Source: Caldilineaceae bacterium
GTDB lineage: Bacteria > Chloroflexota > Anaerolineae > Caldilineales > Caldilineaceae
NCBI GenBank assembly: GCA_022842065.1
Contig: JALHQH010000004.1
Location: forward strand, 124,001 to 188,000
Direction: 5' to 3'
Length of the DNA: 64,000 bases
In this document: positions 44,220-53,993 of the stretch, one piece after another
Layout of the letters: every line of letters begins with the position of its first letter
Position numbering within the stretch: position 1 is the stretch's first letter
Notes under the pieces: generated by a model
The model's input: only the letters and a program-made list of their open reading frames with translations
Told to the model about the DNA's origin: nothing
The model's database searches: none
Program-made: the position numbers and the translations under genes

Positions 44220-45623
44220 CACAAAACGGCTTACAACAGGTGTCCCCCACGTGCCGCACACGAGAACGAGCCGTAGCCCACGTGCGTCGCACTGCTCAAA
44301 ACTAGTTTCGTTCGCGCACCATCGTGTGAGCAGTGCGACGCACGTGACCGAAACATCTTCGCTCATGCCAGCGTACCGGCCGGGTTGGCAACCGGTGGCT
44401 GCTACGCAAAACAGCTTACAACAGGTGTCGCCCACGTGCCGCGCGCGAGAACGATCCGTAGCCCACGTGCGTCGCACTGCTCAAAACTAGTTGCGTCAGC
44501 GCTCCATCGTGTGAGCAGTGCGACGCACGTGACCGAAACTTCATGCCAGCGCACCGGCCGGGTTGGCAACCGGCGGCTGCGACGCAAAACAACTTACAAC
44601 AGGTGTCGCCCACGTGCCGCGCACGAGAACGATCCGTAGCCCACGTGCGTCGCACTGCTCAAAACTAGTTTCGTTCGCGCTCCATCGTGTGAGCAGTGCG
44701 ACGCACGTGACCGAAACTTCATGTCAGCGCACCGGCCGGATTGGCAACCGGCGGCTGCTACGCAAAACAACTTACAACAGGTGTCGCCCACGTGCCGCGC
44801 GCGAGAACGATCGGTAGCCCACGTGCGTCGCACTGCTCAAAACTAGTTTCGTTCGCGCTCCATCGTGTGAGCAGTGCGACGCACGTGACCGAAACTTCAT
44901 GCCAGCGCACCGGCGGGGTTGGCAACCGACGGCTGCTACGCAAAAAGGGTTACAACAGGTGTCGCCCACGTGCCGCACACGAGAACGAGCCGTAGCCCAC
45001 GTGCGTCGCACTGCTCAAAACTAGTTTCGTCAGCGCTCCATCAGGTGAGCAGTGCGACGCACGTGACCGAAACATCTTCGCTCATGCCAGCGCGCCAGCG
45101 GGGTTGGCAACCGGCAGCTGCTACGCAAAACGGCTTACAACAGGTGTCGCCCACGTGCCGCGCACGAGAACGATCGGTAGCCCACGTGCGTCGCACTGCT
45201 CAAAACTAGTTGCGTTCGCGCTCCATCGTGTGAGCAGTGCGACGCACGTGACCGAAACTTCATGCCAGCGCACCGGCCGGGTTGGCAACCGGCGACTGCG
45301 ACGCAAAACAGCTTACAACAGGTGTCGCCCACTTACCGCACACGAGAACGAGCCGTAGCCCACGTGCGTCGCACTGCTCAAAACTAGTTTCGTTCGCGCT
45401 CCATCGTGTGAGCAGTGCGACGCACGTGACCGAAACTTCATGCCAGCGCACCGGCCGGGTTGGCAACCGGCGGCTGCTACGCAAAACGGCTTACAACAGG
45501 TGTCGCCCACGTACGTCGCACGAGAACGATCCGTAGCCCACGTGCGTCGCACTGCTCAAAACTAGCTTCGTCAGCGCGCCATCGTGTGAGCAGTGCGACG
45601 CACGTGACCGAAACGATCTTCGC
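44220..45623 (-). repeat. tandem array of eight 178/185-bp units carrying REP palindromes and copies of the hsdS 3' end
   Basis: The word TTACAACAGG recurs at 44231, 44416, 44594, 44772, 44950, 45135, 45313 and 45491: periods 178 (five times) and 185 (twice, owing to a 7-base ATCTTCG-type insertion). Each unit holds one inverted repeat GTGCGTCGCACTGCTCA...TGAGCAGTGCGACGCAC and, next to it, about 40 bases matching the last codons and stop of hsdS (minus-strand QPPVANPAGALA). Divergence between units is a few percent. Because 178 is not a multiple of three, no open frame spans it. It looks like tandem amplification of a REP element plus the gene end. Confidence 0.9.
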
Positions 45624-46976
45624 TCATGCCAGCGCACCAGCCGGGTTGACAACCGGCGGCTGCCAGCCGCGCACGTCGATCTTGCCGGTGACCGCGGCGG
45701 AGATGAGGGCGGTGCGGCGTTCTTGGAGGAGCTCGATGGCAGTCTCGGCTTTCGCAATTAGTTGTTCGAATACGACCATTCTCTTCTTCAAATAGTCAAC
45801 GATCTTATTCTGCTCATCACGTTCCGGTGTTGGTATTTGGAACTCAGTTGCGTGGCTGATATTAAATTGCGGTTGAGCTGCACCATACTCGACGAGTTCT
45901 ATTTGAAATTGAATCAGACGATTATTCATTGCAAAACATAGCCAATCCGAATTAAAGTCGCCGTTGCGAATAAGCATGACAGACGCACAATTCCCACCTT
46001 CACACTCGGGAGGCACCACTGCAGTAGTACCCCGCGTCGCGCCAACCCGAACCGTCAGCACATCACCCTCTTCTAATTTAGTTTTTGCGTTTTGTTCGCT
46101 TGCATCGGGCGAAATCTTTCGAGCGTCCGTTGCGTTAATTCTTCCTTCCCGAATATCACCACCGTGGATGAACGGAAGCCCAACTTCAGTGGTAAAAGTG
46201 CTTGGGTTGACAACGATGCCAACAGTAATTTGTGGCGAAATGTGCTTTAGCCGTTTCATAGTCCAATGCGCCGGCACCTGCCCCAGCCACGCGACCCCCG
46301 AATCGCGCAGCGGCGCGGCGGGGTTCAAGCCTTTGGTGACGGCGTGACTGATGACCGCCTGCCGCTTCTCTTGGAGCAAGGCGATGAGCTGCTGCTGCTT
46401 CGCAATCAGCGCATCAATTTTCGCCGTCTCGTAGTCGAGAAACTTGGCGATTTGGGTTTGTTCTTCGCGGGGTGGGACTATAATTTTGAAATGCCTCACA
46501 ATATCCATATTGAGGTTCATCTGGCTGGTTTCATTCCCACCATCCCGAATCGCGCGATAGGCTGCTATAAAGAAATATCTCAGAAAGACAATGCTAATAG
46601 CTTTCCCTGGGTTGATCGCAACGCAGGCTTGATTGTACGCAGCAGGCACGCCGAGGATTGCAACACGACCGCGGGTAACACCTTGACCATACATTGCCAT
46701 GAGCAAAGTTCCTGCTGGAGAAATACGTGCAGAAGAGTTGTTTAACCCAGCACTTGTAATCTTCTCTTCTGTGTCACTAATTTCTTTGTAATTTACCTCG
46801 CCTGTCTTTACCCAAGGGATATCCCCTGACCAGAAGTCGGACCTAGACCTGTCAGGCGTAGATCCGGTGTTAAGTGTTGCAAAATAGCCAAGCGCTCCGA
46901 TCTTCCAATGCGCTGGGATCTTGCTCAACCATTCAACCCCTGATTGCTGATAGCTCAGATACGGCTCAAGTCTCAC
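45624..46976 (-). CDS. hsdS: type I restriction-modification specificity subunit (HsdS)
   Basis: A 450-residue DNA-recognition subunit with two target-recognition domains and conserved coiled-coil spacers. TRD1 follows [25 protein letters not shown]; the first spacer is [53 protein letters not shown]2 starts at [17 protein letters not shown]; the second spacer ends in [16 protein letters not shown]. The start overlaps the hsdM stop (ATGA). The last residues [12 protein letters not shown] are the segment copied eight times in the array that follows the stop codon. Confidence 0.93.
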   Translation of the reverse strand: MRLEPYLSYQQSGVEWLSKIPAHWKIGALGYFATLNTGSTPDRSRSDFWSGDIPWVKTGEVNYKEISDTEEKITSAGLNNSSARISPAGTLLMAMYGQGVTRGRVAILGVPAAYNQACVAINPGKAISIVFLRYFFIAAYRAIRDGGNETSQMNLNMDIVRHFKIIVPPREEQTQIAKFLDYETAKIDALIAKQQQLIALLQEKRQAVISHAVTKGLNPAAPLRDSGVAWLGQVPAHWTMKRLKHISPQITVGIVVNPSTFTTEVGLPFIHGGDIREGRINATDARKISPDASEQNAKTKLEEGDVLTVRVGATRGTTAVVPPECEGGNCASVMLIRNGDFNSDWLCFAMNNRLIQFQIELVEYGAAQPQFNISHATEFQIPTPERDEQNKIVDYLKKRMVVFEQLIAKAETAIELLQERRTALISAAVTGKIDVRGWQPPVVNPAGALA

Positions 46977-49762
46977 GAATGCACCTCCCGCAACATCGCC
47001 ATCATCTCGGCACTCAGCCGATCCAGGTCGGCATCGATGGCGGTCAGGTCGCGTGGCGGTTCGTATTCGTAGAAGTGGCGGTTGAAGGGGATCTCGTAGC
47101 CCACCAGGCCGACCTGCCCGTCGCGGGGGTCACACTTGCCCCCGTCGATCCAGGCGTCGGGCACATGGGGGGCGACTTCCTTGGCAAAGTAGGCTTCATT
47201 GACGGCATTGACGTTGACCCCGCGGGCGCTCTCGGCGGTGAGGGGGACATCTTCGTTGTCGCGCAGATCGCTGTCGGGCTGAAACTCCACAACCTGGCCC
47301 TGGTATTCAAAGGTGCCGTAAAGCGGGTTCGCCGCGCCCTTGAGCACCCGCTTGATCACCGGTGCGGCCGCAGGGTTGGTCCAGCTCACCGCGTCGAGCA
47401 GTTGTTTGCGCTCCTTGGCGTCGAGCTTGAGCGGGGTCGCGGTGAGGGCCTTGGTCAGCAGGGTGTCAAAGGCGTTGAAGTCGTTGTATTGGTCGGTGCC
47501 GAGGGCGTGTTGCAGCGTGCGGGCCTTGTTGAGCAGCGCTTGCTGGGCAAGCCAGGTTTTAGGGTCCAGCAACTCCTTGATTTGGGCTTCCTTCAGGGCG
47601 GGGAAGTCGGCTTTGATCAGGGCGCGGATTTCGGCTTCGACGGCGGTCAGGTCGGGGTAGTCGGCAACGTCGGCCGCGTGCGTCGCACTGGTCACAGCGC
47701 GATCGGTTGACGAAATTGGTTCTGACCAGTGCGACGCACGTTGATCACCGTCGGCCGCGTGCGTCGCACTGGTCACAGCATGACCGGTTGACGAAATTGG
47801 TTCTGACCAGTGCGACGCACGTCGATCACCGTCGGCCGCGTGCGTCGCACTGGTCACAGCATGACTGGTTGACGAAACTGGGTCTGACCAGTGCGACGCA
47901 CGTTGATCACCGTCGGCCGCGTGCGTCGCACGTTGATCACCGTCGGCCGCGTGCGTCGCACTGGTCGCAGCATGACTGGTTGACGAAACTGGGTCTGACC
48001 AGTGCGACGCACGCGGATCCCATCGTTGCGCAATCGCCTGCATGGCGGCGTTGAGGGGACCGGAGACGAAGCGCAGCGCGGCCAGCCGGTCGTCGCTCAG
48101 TTGGACCGAGAGGCGCAGTGGGCGCTCGATGGTGATGCGGCGGTAGCCAAATTCGTGGCCGGCAAAGATCTTGCTGCCAAAGCGCTTCTTTTCGGCCTTT
48201 TTCTTGGCGGTTGGGCGGCCGCGGCCGCCGGACGGAGCCGCGCCATTGCTGCCCGCATCCTCCGCACCGGGATCCTCGACACTGGGATCAAGTTCGCTAG
48301 GGTCAAGCTCACCTGGCTCATCCTCATCAGGATCATCCTCACCGATGACCGGCGCGGGGCTTGTGCCGTCGAGGCGGTAGCTGGCCACCGCGACAAAGTC
48401 GCCAAAGGTGCGGGTGATCAGCGCCAGGCCATCCTCACCGATCTCCTGCCGCTTGGAACCGAGGCTCTTGCGCATCTTCTGGTAGAGATGCACACCGTTG
48501 ATCAGTTGCACCTGCCCCTTGCGCGCCGCCCGCTTCTTGTTGGAAAGGATCCAGATGTAGGTGGCAATGCCGGTGTTGTAGAACATATCGGTGGGCAGCG
48601 CGACAATCGCCTCCAGCAGGTCATTTTCCAGCAGGTAACGGCGGATCTCGCTCTCACCGCTGCCTGCGCCGCCGGTAAAGAGCGGCGAGCCGTTGAGGAT
48701 AATGCCAATCCGCCCGCCATTCTTTAGCGGATCGTTGGGGTCATAGTCACGCAGCTTGCTGATCAGATGGAGCAGGAAGAGCAGCGAACCATCGCTCACC
48801 CGCGGCAGACCGGGGCCAAAACGGCCGGCAAAACCCTTGACCGTGTGCTCCTGTTTAATCGCGCCCTCGACCTTTTTCCAATCGACGCCAAAGGGCGGAT
48901 TCGAGAGCATGTAATCGAACTTGTCGCCGACCAGCTGGTCATCGCTGAGCGTGTTGCCCAGCTTGATCCGGCTCACATCCTGCCCCTTGATCAGCATATC
49001 GCCCTTGCAGATTGCATAACTCTCTGGGTTGAGTTCCTGGCCAAAGGCACGCATGACCGCCCTGGGGTTTAGCTCATGCACATACTCCATGCCGCTAGAG
49101 AGAAAGCCCCCGGTCCCCGCGGTCGGGTCGTAGATCGTGCGGATAATGCCCGCTTCGGTCAGCGCGGCGTCATCCTCCATAAAGACCAGCGAAGTGGTCA
49201 GGCGCACAATGTCGCGCGGGGTAAAGTGCTCGCCTGCCGTCTCGTTGGAGCTTTCGGCAAAGCGCCGGATCAGCTCCTCAAAGACGAGCCCCATCTCGTG
49301 GCTGGAGATCGCCGCCGGGCTGAGATCCATCGCCGCCACCCGCTGCACCACCTTGAAGAGCAGGTTCGCCTCGGCCAGTTGGCCCACAAAGTCGGCAAAC
49401 TTAAAGTGCTCAAAGATCTCACGCGCATCGGTCGAAAAGCTCTCGACATAGGTGGTCAGGTTGCTCTTGATGTCGGTGCTGCCCAGCTTGCCCAGATCCA
49501 TGGGTGAGCTGTTATAAAAGGCCTGGCCGGCCGCGCGCAGCAGAAATTTTTCGCGCGCGGCCGCCTCCAACTGGGGCAGCGCGTTGAGTCTTTCGACCTC
49601 TGCCAGCACCTGCGGTTTGCGCGCGGCCAGCACACATTCCAGCCGGCGCAGAATCGTAAAGGGCAGGATCACCCGGCCATACTGCGATTGTTTAAAGTCA
49701 CCGCGCAACAGGTCGGCCAGGGACCAGATATAGGCAGCGGTTTGCGAAAAATTGGTTGTCAT
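46973..49762 (-). CDS. hsdM: type I modification methyltransferase (HsdM) with an in-frame REP insertion
   Basis: A 929-residue N6-adenine methyltransferase subunit, longer than usual. The N-terminal helical domain, [14 protein letters not shown] (SAM motif I), and [12 protein letters not shown] (NPPF catalytic motif) are intact. Two insertions stand out: an acidic linker ([18 protein letters not shown], about residues 470-500) and about 112 residues (about 584-695) encoded entirely by REP palindromes, giving [17 protein letters not shown] repeats. The reading frame remains open because repeat units are 81 and 30 bases. The C-terminal part after the insertion is normal HsdM-like sequence ([23 protein letters not shown]). 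Overlaps hsdS. Confidence 0.93.
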   Translation of the reverse strand: MTTNFSQTAAYIWSLADLLRGDFKQSQYGRVILPFTILRRLECVLAARKPQVLAEVERLNALPQLEAAAREKFLLRAAGQAFYNSSPMDLGKLGSTDIKSNLTTYVESFSTDAREIFEHFKFADFVGQLAEANLLFKVVQRVAAMDLSPAAISSHEMGLVFEELIRRFAESSNETAGEHFTPRDIVRLTTSLVFMEDDAALTEAGIIRTIYDPTAGTGGFLSSGMEYVHELNPRAVMRAFGQELNPESYAICKGDMLIKGQDVSRIKLGNTLSDDQLVGDKFDYMLSNPPFGVDWKKVEGAIKQEHTVKGFAGRFGPGLPRVSDGSLLFLLHLISKLRDYDPNDPLKNGGRIGIILNGSPLFTGGAGSGESEIRRYLLENDLLEAIVALPTDMFYNTGIATYIWILSNKKRAARKGQVQLINGVHLYQKMRKSLGSKRQEIGEDGLALITRTFGDFVAVASYRLDGTSPAPVIGEDDPDEDEPGELDPSELDPSVEDPGAEDAGSNGAAPSGGRGRPTAKKKAEKKRFGSKIFAGHEFGYRRITIERPLRLSVQLSDDRLAALRFVSGPLNAAMQAIAQRWDPRASHWSDPVSSTSHAATSATHAADGDQRATHAADGDQRASHWSDPVSSTSHAVTSATHAADGDRRASHWSEPISSTGHAVTSATHAADGDQRASHWSEPISSTDRAVTSATHAADVADYPDLTAVEAEIRALIKADFPALKEAQIKELLDPKTWLAQQALLNKARTLQHALGTDQYNDFNAFDTLLTKALTATPLKLDAKERKQLLDAVSWTNPAAAPVIKRVLKGAANPLYGTFEYQGQVVEFQPDSDLRDNEDVPLTAESARGVNVNAVNEAYFAKEVAPHVPDAWIDGGKCDPRDGQVGLVGYEIPFNRHFYEYEPPRDLTAIDADLDRLSAEMMAMLREVHS
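47678..48012 (-). repeat. REP-like palindrome array inside hsdM
   Basis: GTGCGTCGCAC starts at 47678, 47759, 47840, 47921 and 47951: three 81-base periods, one 30-base deleted unit and a final unit. Each full unit is an inverted repeat (GTGCGTCGCACTGGTC ... GACCAGTGCGACGCAC, 62 bases) plus a 19-base spacer. All lengths preserve the hsdM frame. Confidence 0.9.
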
Positions 49763-49814
49763 GAAAGAGTCTTATCCGTAGCTGTCGTTAGATTTTGAGG
49801 ACGGGCGCGATCAG

Positions 49815-49913
49815 GTGCGTCGCACTGCTCACACCAAGCATCGCTACCGAATCTATTTTTGAGCAGTGCGACGCACCGGGCTGTCGATACTTGGTGTGAG
49901 CAGTGCGACGCAC
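49815..49913. repeat. REP-like palindrome, one and a half copies, downstream of the RAYT gene
   Basis: A complete inverted repeat GTGCGTCGCACTGCTCA...TGAGCAGTGCGACGCAC spans 49815-49876, and a second right half ends at 49913. It lies between the RAYT stop (49949) and the hsdM start (49762). Confidence 0.85.
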
Positions 49914-49948
49914 CGGGCTGTCGATCCTTCGTGTGCGACACACCTGAG

Positions 49949-50545
49949 CTAATCCGCTTCATACAAATTATCCAGATAGCGGAGCAGGGCCGGCGGCAAG
50001 GTATTGATGTTGGTCAGGTAGTCGAGCACGGACTGTTTGTACTGTCTACGGTCTGGATAGAACTGGTCGATAAAGGCGTGGTCCACAAGTGTTCCTGGGC
50101 GGGTGCCTAACCATTCGGCGTAATTGGAATAGGGCCACAGTTCCGGCACGGCAGCAAAGCCATCTTTGACGGGGTTGCCGTGGATGTATCTGGGCAGATG
50201 GCGCAGATACTCGTCTTTGTCGACCAATTTTGCCCGAAATGGCCCTTCAAAGAGTGTGCCGGAGCGTTTGTGGCGCTGGTTATAATATTTGGCATAGCCG
50301 TTAAATACGCGCTGAGGCAGCATGCGTGCCTCTACGACCCCATCTTGACGCACAAGCCAGTGATAATGATTGGGCATCAAACAATAGGCGATGATGGCGA
50401 TGGAAAACTTGGCAGCGTATTCTTTGATCCGCCGGAGGATGTTGGTAAAGTCATCGTCATCCAAGCAGATGTTGCTGCGTCCCGCGCCGCGATTGAAGAT
50501 GTGATAATATTGCCCTTGCACGAACTGCGTATCTCTTGCGGCCAT
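49949..50545 (-). CDS. REP-associated tyrosine transposase (RAYT, Y1/IS200-like)
   Basis: A 198-residue single-strand DNA transposase-like protein. It opens QYYHIFNRGAGRSNI, has the HUH metal-binding motif in YCLMPNHYHWLV, and the expected tyrosine-containing helix in FNGYAKYYNQRHKRSGTLFEGPF, then YIHGNPVKDG, all typical of RAYT proteins. RAYTs bind and cut REP palindromes. The gene is bracketed by GTGCGTCGCAC palindromes at 49815 and 50578, the usual arrangement of a RAYT with its own REPs. Likely source of the palindromes in the hsd operon. Confidence 0.92.
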   Translation of the reverse strand: MAARDTQFVQGQYYHIFNRGAGRSNICLDDDDFTNILRRIKEYAAKFSIAIIAYCLMPNHYHWLVRQDGVVEARMLPQRVFNGYAKYYNQRHKRSGTLFEGPFRAKLVDKDEYLRHLPRYIHGNPVKDGFAAVPELWPYSNYAEWLGTRPGTLVDHAFIDQFYPDRRQYKQSVLDYLTNINTLPPALLRYLDNLYEAD

Positions 50546-50577
50546 GTTGCGACCTTTGTCTTTCCTTGGACATCAGC

Positions 50578-50827
50578 GTGCGTCGCACTGACCACAAACC
50601 ATTTCGCCTACCTGATCCGTCCTGGTCAGTGCGACGCACGCGGCACCATTTCGACTGCCCGATCCGTCCTGGTCAGTGCAACGCACGCGGCACCATTTCG
50701 ACTGCCCGATCCGTCCTGGTCAGTGCGACGCACGCGGCACCATTTCGACTGCCCGATCCGTCCTGGTCAGTGCAACGCACGCGGCACCATTTCGCCTAGG
50801 TGATCCATTTTGGTCAGTGCGACGCAC
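50578..50827. repeat. REP-like array with 47-bp period upstream of the RAYT gene
   Basis: One full palindrome (GTGCGTCGCACTGACC ... GGTCAGTGCGACGCAC) is followed by four further right halves at an exact 47-base period (CGGCACC at 50641, 50688, 50735, 50782, 50829). Alternate copies have GTGCAACGCAC in place of GTGCGACGCAC. It begins 33 bases before the RAYT start. Confidence 0.88.
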
Positions 50828-50930
50828 GCGGCACCTTCATTATAAGGCAAAAGATGCGGCAAGTATACTAATTCTGCTGACGGATTCGCAAGGAAGAGGA
50901 TGCAAATAGCGGTGATTGATGGGAACCGGA

Positions 50931-50968
50931 ACGCGGATTAGGCTGATTTTTATCAGCCTAAACCGCGT
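50931..50968 (-). terminator. hairpin downstream of the MFS gene
   Basis: Arms 50931-50946 (ACGCGGATTAGGCTGA) and 50953-50968 pair with one mismatch around a 6-base loop. It lies 72 bases past the stop of the minus-strand MFS gene. The 205-base gap 50836-51040 holds no gene. Confidence 0.55.
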
Positions 50969-51040
50969 TGCGGTTTTATGAGGATTGGGGTGATAAACAT
51001 GGGCCATCTAATGACCAAAACAACATCGCCAACACCGCCT

Positions 51041-52462
51041 TCACCCCTCTCGCACCGCCAAACTCACCCCGGTCGCAACGACGCCGACGGCCACATAGAG
51101 CCAGAAGACAAATTGATAGGCCGCAATCGGGGTGGCAAAGTTAGCAAGCCCTTGCTGTAACATTACCCCAGCTAAGGCGACGCCCAGAATGCCGCCGGCA
51201 AAGCGGATCATGCTGTAGAGACCGGCGGCTGCACCGCTTTCTTCGGCAGCAATGCCCTGCATGGAGGCGCGATGAAGTGGGGCCAGCGAAATGCCAATGG
51301 CCAACCCATGCAGCGCCGTCATGCTAAAGATCAGCCAGAGTGGGGCAGCGGCGGGCAGCAGGGCAAAGACGATCATCACCCCTAGCAAGCCCCCCATACT
51401 CAAGACCACTGGTGGCCGGCTCCCCCAGCGATCGGCCAACTGCCCACCCGCGCGCGACAGGAGGAAGAGCATCCCCGCCTGCAAGGCCAGGGCAATCCCA
51501 ATCGTGCTCGCGTTCAGTTCGTGAATGTCGGTGAGGTAAAGGGGCATCAGAAAGTTGACACTGCTCATCAAGGCCATACGCAAGCCCGCGGCCACCGACG
51601 CGGCGGTAAAGGTGCGGTTGCGAAAGAGGCGCAGGTTGACATAAGGCTGGTCGCGCCGTCTTTCCCACCAAATCAGCCCGACCACTAGGCCGATGCAGAG
51701 GCTCAAGAGCCGCCAATCGCGCAGCCCATCAACCCCGGTAATAGGCCGACTGGAGGTATAAAAGAAAAGCGCCACCAGCGCGCCGCTGAGCAGTGCCACC
51801 CCCGGCCAGTCAAAGCCGCGCAGGAAGCGAGGCTCAACGCGGCGCACCCCCAGCGTGGGAATGTGGCTACGCACAATAAAGAAAGCCAGCAGCCCCATGA
51901 GCAGGGTCGGCGGATAGATCGCGCGCCAGCCAAAGTGATCGACCAGCAAGCCGCCAAAGTAGGGCACCGTTAGCCCCACCAGGGGAATGATCGAATTCCA
52001 CGCGCCCATTACCTTACCCCGCTCATTGGGCGGGAAGGATTGGGCGATAATCGCAATGCTCAGCGGGACAAAGCCGGCGGTGCCAATGCCCTGGATCGCG
52101 CGACCCAGCACGAAGAGCCCAAAGCTGGTCGCAGTCACCACCAGCAGGGTACCGAGCAGAAAGATCAGCGTGCCAACCAGCAGCAACCGCCGCTTGCCGA
52201 CGGTATCGCCTAGCCGCCCATAAAGGGGCATCAGCGTCATAAAGGGCAGCGAGTAGCTCATCGAGGTCCACGCCGCGGTGTCGGCATCCAGGGCAAAGCT
52301 GGCGCGCAAGGTGGGCAGCGCCACCCCAAACATATGCGTATCCAGCCCCACCATCACCGAGGGAGCCATGAGGCCGATCAGAATGCGCGTTTGGGGGGAA
52401 GACCAGTCGATGCTGGGAAACGACCAGCGGGTGGATTTGGTGGTGATTGGGTGATTGGTCAT
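51041..52462 (-). CDS. MFS transporter, DHA2 (EmrB/QacA-like) group
   Basis: A 473-residue membrane protein with 14 probable transmembrane segments. The opening GLMAPSVMVGLDTHMFGVALPTLRASFALD, loop 2-3 motif YGRLGDTVGKRRLL and FVLGRAIQGIGTAGFVPLSIAII (motif C region) match proton-coupled drug exporters of the DHA2 group. The first residues TNHPITTKS are encoded by a repetitive AATCACC tract that is also found in the helicase gene; a start further downstream is possible. Substrate unknown. Confidence 0.88.
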   Translation of the reverse strand: MTNHPITTKSTRWSFPSIDWSSPQTRILIGLMAPSVMVGLDTHMFGVALPTLRASFALDADTAAWTSMSYSLPFMTLMPLYGRLGDTVGKRRLLLVGTLIFLLGTLLVVTATSFGLFVLGRAIQGIGTAGFVPLSIAIIAQSFPPNERGKVMGAWNSIIPLVGLTVPYFGGLLVDHFGWRAIYPPTLLMGLLAFFIVRSHIPTLGVRRVEPRFLRGFDWPGVALLSGALVALFFYTSSRPITGVDGLRDWRLLSLCIGLVVGLIWWERRRDQPYVNLRLFRNRTFTAASVAAGLRMALMSSVNFLMPLYLTDIHELNASTIGIALALQAGMLFLLSRAGGQLADRWGSRPPVVLSMGGLLGVMIVFALLPAAAPLWLIFSMTALHGLAIGISLAPLHRASMQGIAAEESGAAAGLYSMIRFAGGILGVALAGVMLQQGLANFATPIAAYQFVFWLYVAVGVVATGVSLAVREG

Positions 52463-52520
52463 TGGTTGTTTCGTTTTGTGGTCGTTTCGTCTGGTAGTCG
52501 TTTGGTCTGGTGGTCGTTTC

Positions 52521-52595
52521 GTCCCATCGGGACGGCTGAGTTTAGGAACAAAAAAACAGAGAAATTTCTCCTAAATTCAACCGTCCCGATGGGAC
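52521..52595. repeat. 27-bp-arm palindrome upstream of the MFS gene
   Basis: Arms 52521-52547 (GTCCCATCGGGACGGCTGAG...) and 52569-52595 pair with two mismatches around a 21-base loop. CCGTCCCGATGGGAC is itself nearly palindromic. Short repeats of GGTCGTTTCGT lie at 52468-52520. Confidence 0.7.
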
Positions 52596-52723
52596 AAGCT
52601 CAGGACATCGCCTACGGGGCAAACCTGCCGCCGCACTACGCCAACGGCCGTCGGTGGCGCTTTGCGCCCACTTCATGATCGTCCGTCATCGGTTGTCCGT
52701 CATCTGTCATCCGTCGTCTATCG

Positions 52724-53680
52724 TCACTCCCGCGTCGTCAGCTTCTGCAACGCCACCAAGCTGATAAACTCATAGGCCACCTGGGCCGCCAACTGGGCGG
52801 TGAGCTGGGCGTGGTCGTGGGCAGGCAGGACTTCGACGACACTGCCACCGATCCAGTTAATCCCCGTGCAGGCGCGCAGATATTGTAACCCTTGAAAGCT
52901 GGTAGGACCGCCGACTTCGGGGGTGCCGGTGCCGGGCGCATAGGCGGGATCAAAGAAGTCGATATCAAAGGAGAGAAAGGTTTTGGCCGCGCCGACGGTG
53001 CTCCGCACCAGGTCGCCGATCTGCTGGGGGGTGTGGCTCAACAACTCGGTGGTGGTAAGCATGGTAAAGCCCAGGTCATGGGCCAGTTGCAGATCTTCCT
53101 CGCCATAGAGCCCGCCGCGCATGCCCAGTTGGATTGACCGTTTGGGATCAAGCAGCCCTTCCTCCAGCGCGCGGCGGAAGGGGGTGCCGTGGGTGTATTG
53201 AAACTGGCCATAGTAGCTGTCCCACAGATCGCCGTGCGAGTCGAACTGGACGAGTGCTACCGGGCCATGCACTGCGGCCAGGGCGCGCAATTCGGCCAGG
53301 GCGATGCCATGATCGCCACCGATGTCAAGCGGAATCACGCCAGCTGCGGCCACTTCTTGCACGGTCTGCGTCATCGACGCGTAACTCTCATGGATATAGC
53401 CGGGGTAGACGGTGGCGTCGCCATAGTCCACACAGGAGAGCACCTCGAATGGTTTGACCTTGAGTTCCGGATTATAGGCGCGCAGCATCACCGAGGCACT
53501 GCGCACCGCTTCCGGCCCAAAGCGCGCACCGACGCGATAGGTCACGCTGGTGTCAAAGGGCAGCCCGATCACGGCCAGATCGACTTCCTGCGTCGTGCGC
53601 ACATGGGGCAGCCGCGCAAAAGTGCGGATGCCGGTGAAGCGGGGCGATGCCATGGAGTTGGCGGGTTCGTAGTGGGGCAT
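52724..53680 (-). CDS. speB: agmatinase/arginase-family ureohydrolase
   Basis: A 318-residue dimanganese ureohydrolase; agmatinase converts agmatine to putrescine and urea. Metal ligands are in DIGGDHGIALAEL, LVQFDSHGDLWD and FLSFDIDFFDPAYAPGTGTPEVGG, where the last motif is the family signature. GIRTFARLPHV and IGLPFDTSVTYRVGARFGPEAVR near the N-terminus fit agmatinases better than arginases, but guanidinobutyrase or related activity is possible. The first Met at 53680 lacks a clear ribosome binding site; ATG at MASPRF (residue 11) is an alternative. Confidence 0.85.
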   Translation of the reverse strand: MPHYEPANSMASPRFTGIRTFARLPHVRTTQEVDLAVIGLPFDTSVTYRVGARFGPEAVRSASVMLRAYNPELKVKPFEVLSCVDYGDATVYPGYIHESYASMTQTVQEVAAAGVIPLDIGGDHGIALAELRALAAVHGPVALVQFDSHGDLWDSYYGQFQYTHGTPFRRALEEGLLDPKRSIQLGMRGGLYGEEDLQLAHDLGFTMLTTTELLSHTPQQIGDLVRSTVGAAKTFLSFDIDFFDPAYAPGTGTPEVGGPTSFQGLQYLRACTGINWIGGSVVEVLPAHDHAQLTAQLAAQVAYEFISLVALQKLTTRE

Positions 53681-53792
53681 GGGATTGGGTGGTTAGTTAG
53701 TTGGGTGGTTAGTTAGTTGGGTGGTTAGTTGGTGCGGGAATGGGGGGAACCAGGGTAGTGAGATGATCAGCCAGTGAACCGTAAATCACCTT

Positions 53793-53955
53793 TGTCATTC
53801 TGCGCCCAGTGGGCGCAGAATGACAATCCTAAACTAGCGAAATTTCGCTAGTTTAGCCACGGAGTGGCGGCAGACGGTAGGCCAGCCTTTTAAGGCTGGC
53901 GTCCTGGACCCGCAGGTTGAAACCTGCGGCTACCATCTGCCGTCACTCCGTGACT
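53793..53955. repeat. three consecutive palindromes, the last a cloverleaf-like structure
   Basis: 53793-53825: 16-bp arms (TGTCATTCTGCGCCCA) with a one-base loop. 53831-53854: perfect 24-base palindrome. 53855-53955: 26-bp outer arms (AGCCACGGAGTGGCGG.. and its complement, with 3 differences, one of them a G-U pair on the plus strand) enclosing two hairpins, GCCAGCCTT/AAGGCTGGC and CCGCAGGTT/AACCTGCGG. They fill the 313-base gap between the agmatinase start and the transaldolase end; 53688-53733 is a TTAGTTAGTTGGGTGG repeat. Confidence 0.75.
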
Positions 53956-53993
53956 AATGAAGGCTAATCCCGCAGAACTGGGTGGACAGTGTT

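Noticed and set aside
44385..45536. Series of similar 79-84 residue open frames on both strands
   Set aside because: They are translations of the 178-bp REP array, shift frame from unit to unit, and lack ribosome binding sites.
44220..45623. Possible CRISPR array
   Set aside because: Units are 178-185 bp, inter-palindrome sequence is nearly identical between units (no unique spacers), and no cas gene is present. The 47-bp array at 50578 is rejected for the same reason.
46874..47710. 278-residue plus-strand open frame opposite hsdM/hsdS
   Set aside because: Shadow of HsdM; low-complexity Val/Gly/Leu composition.
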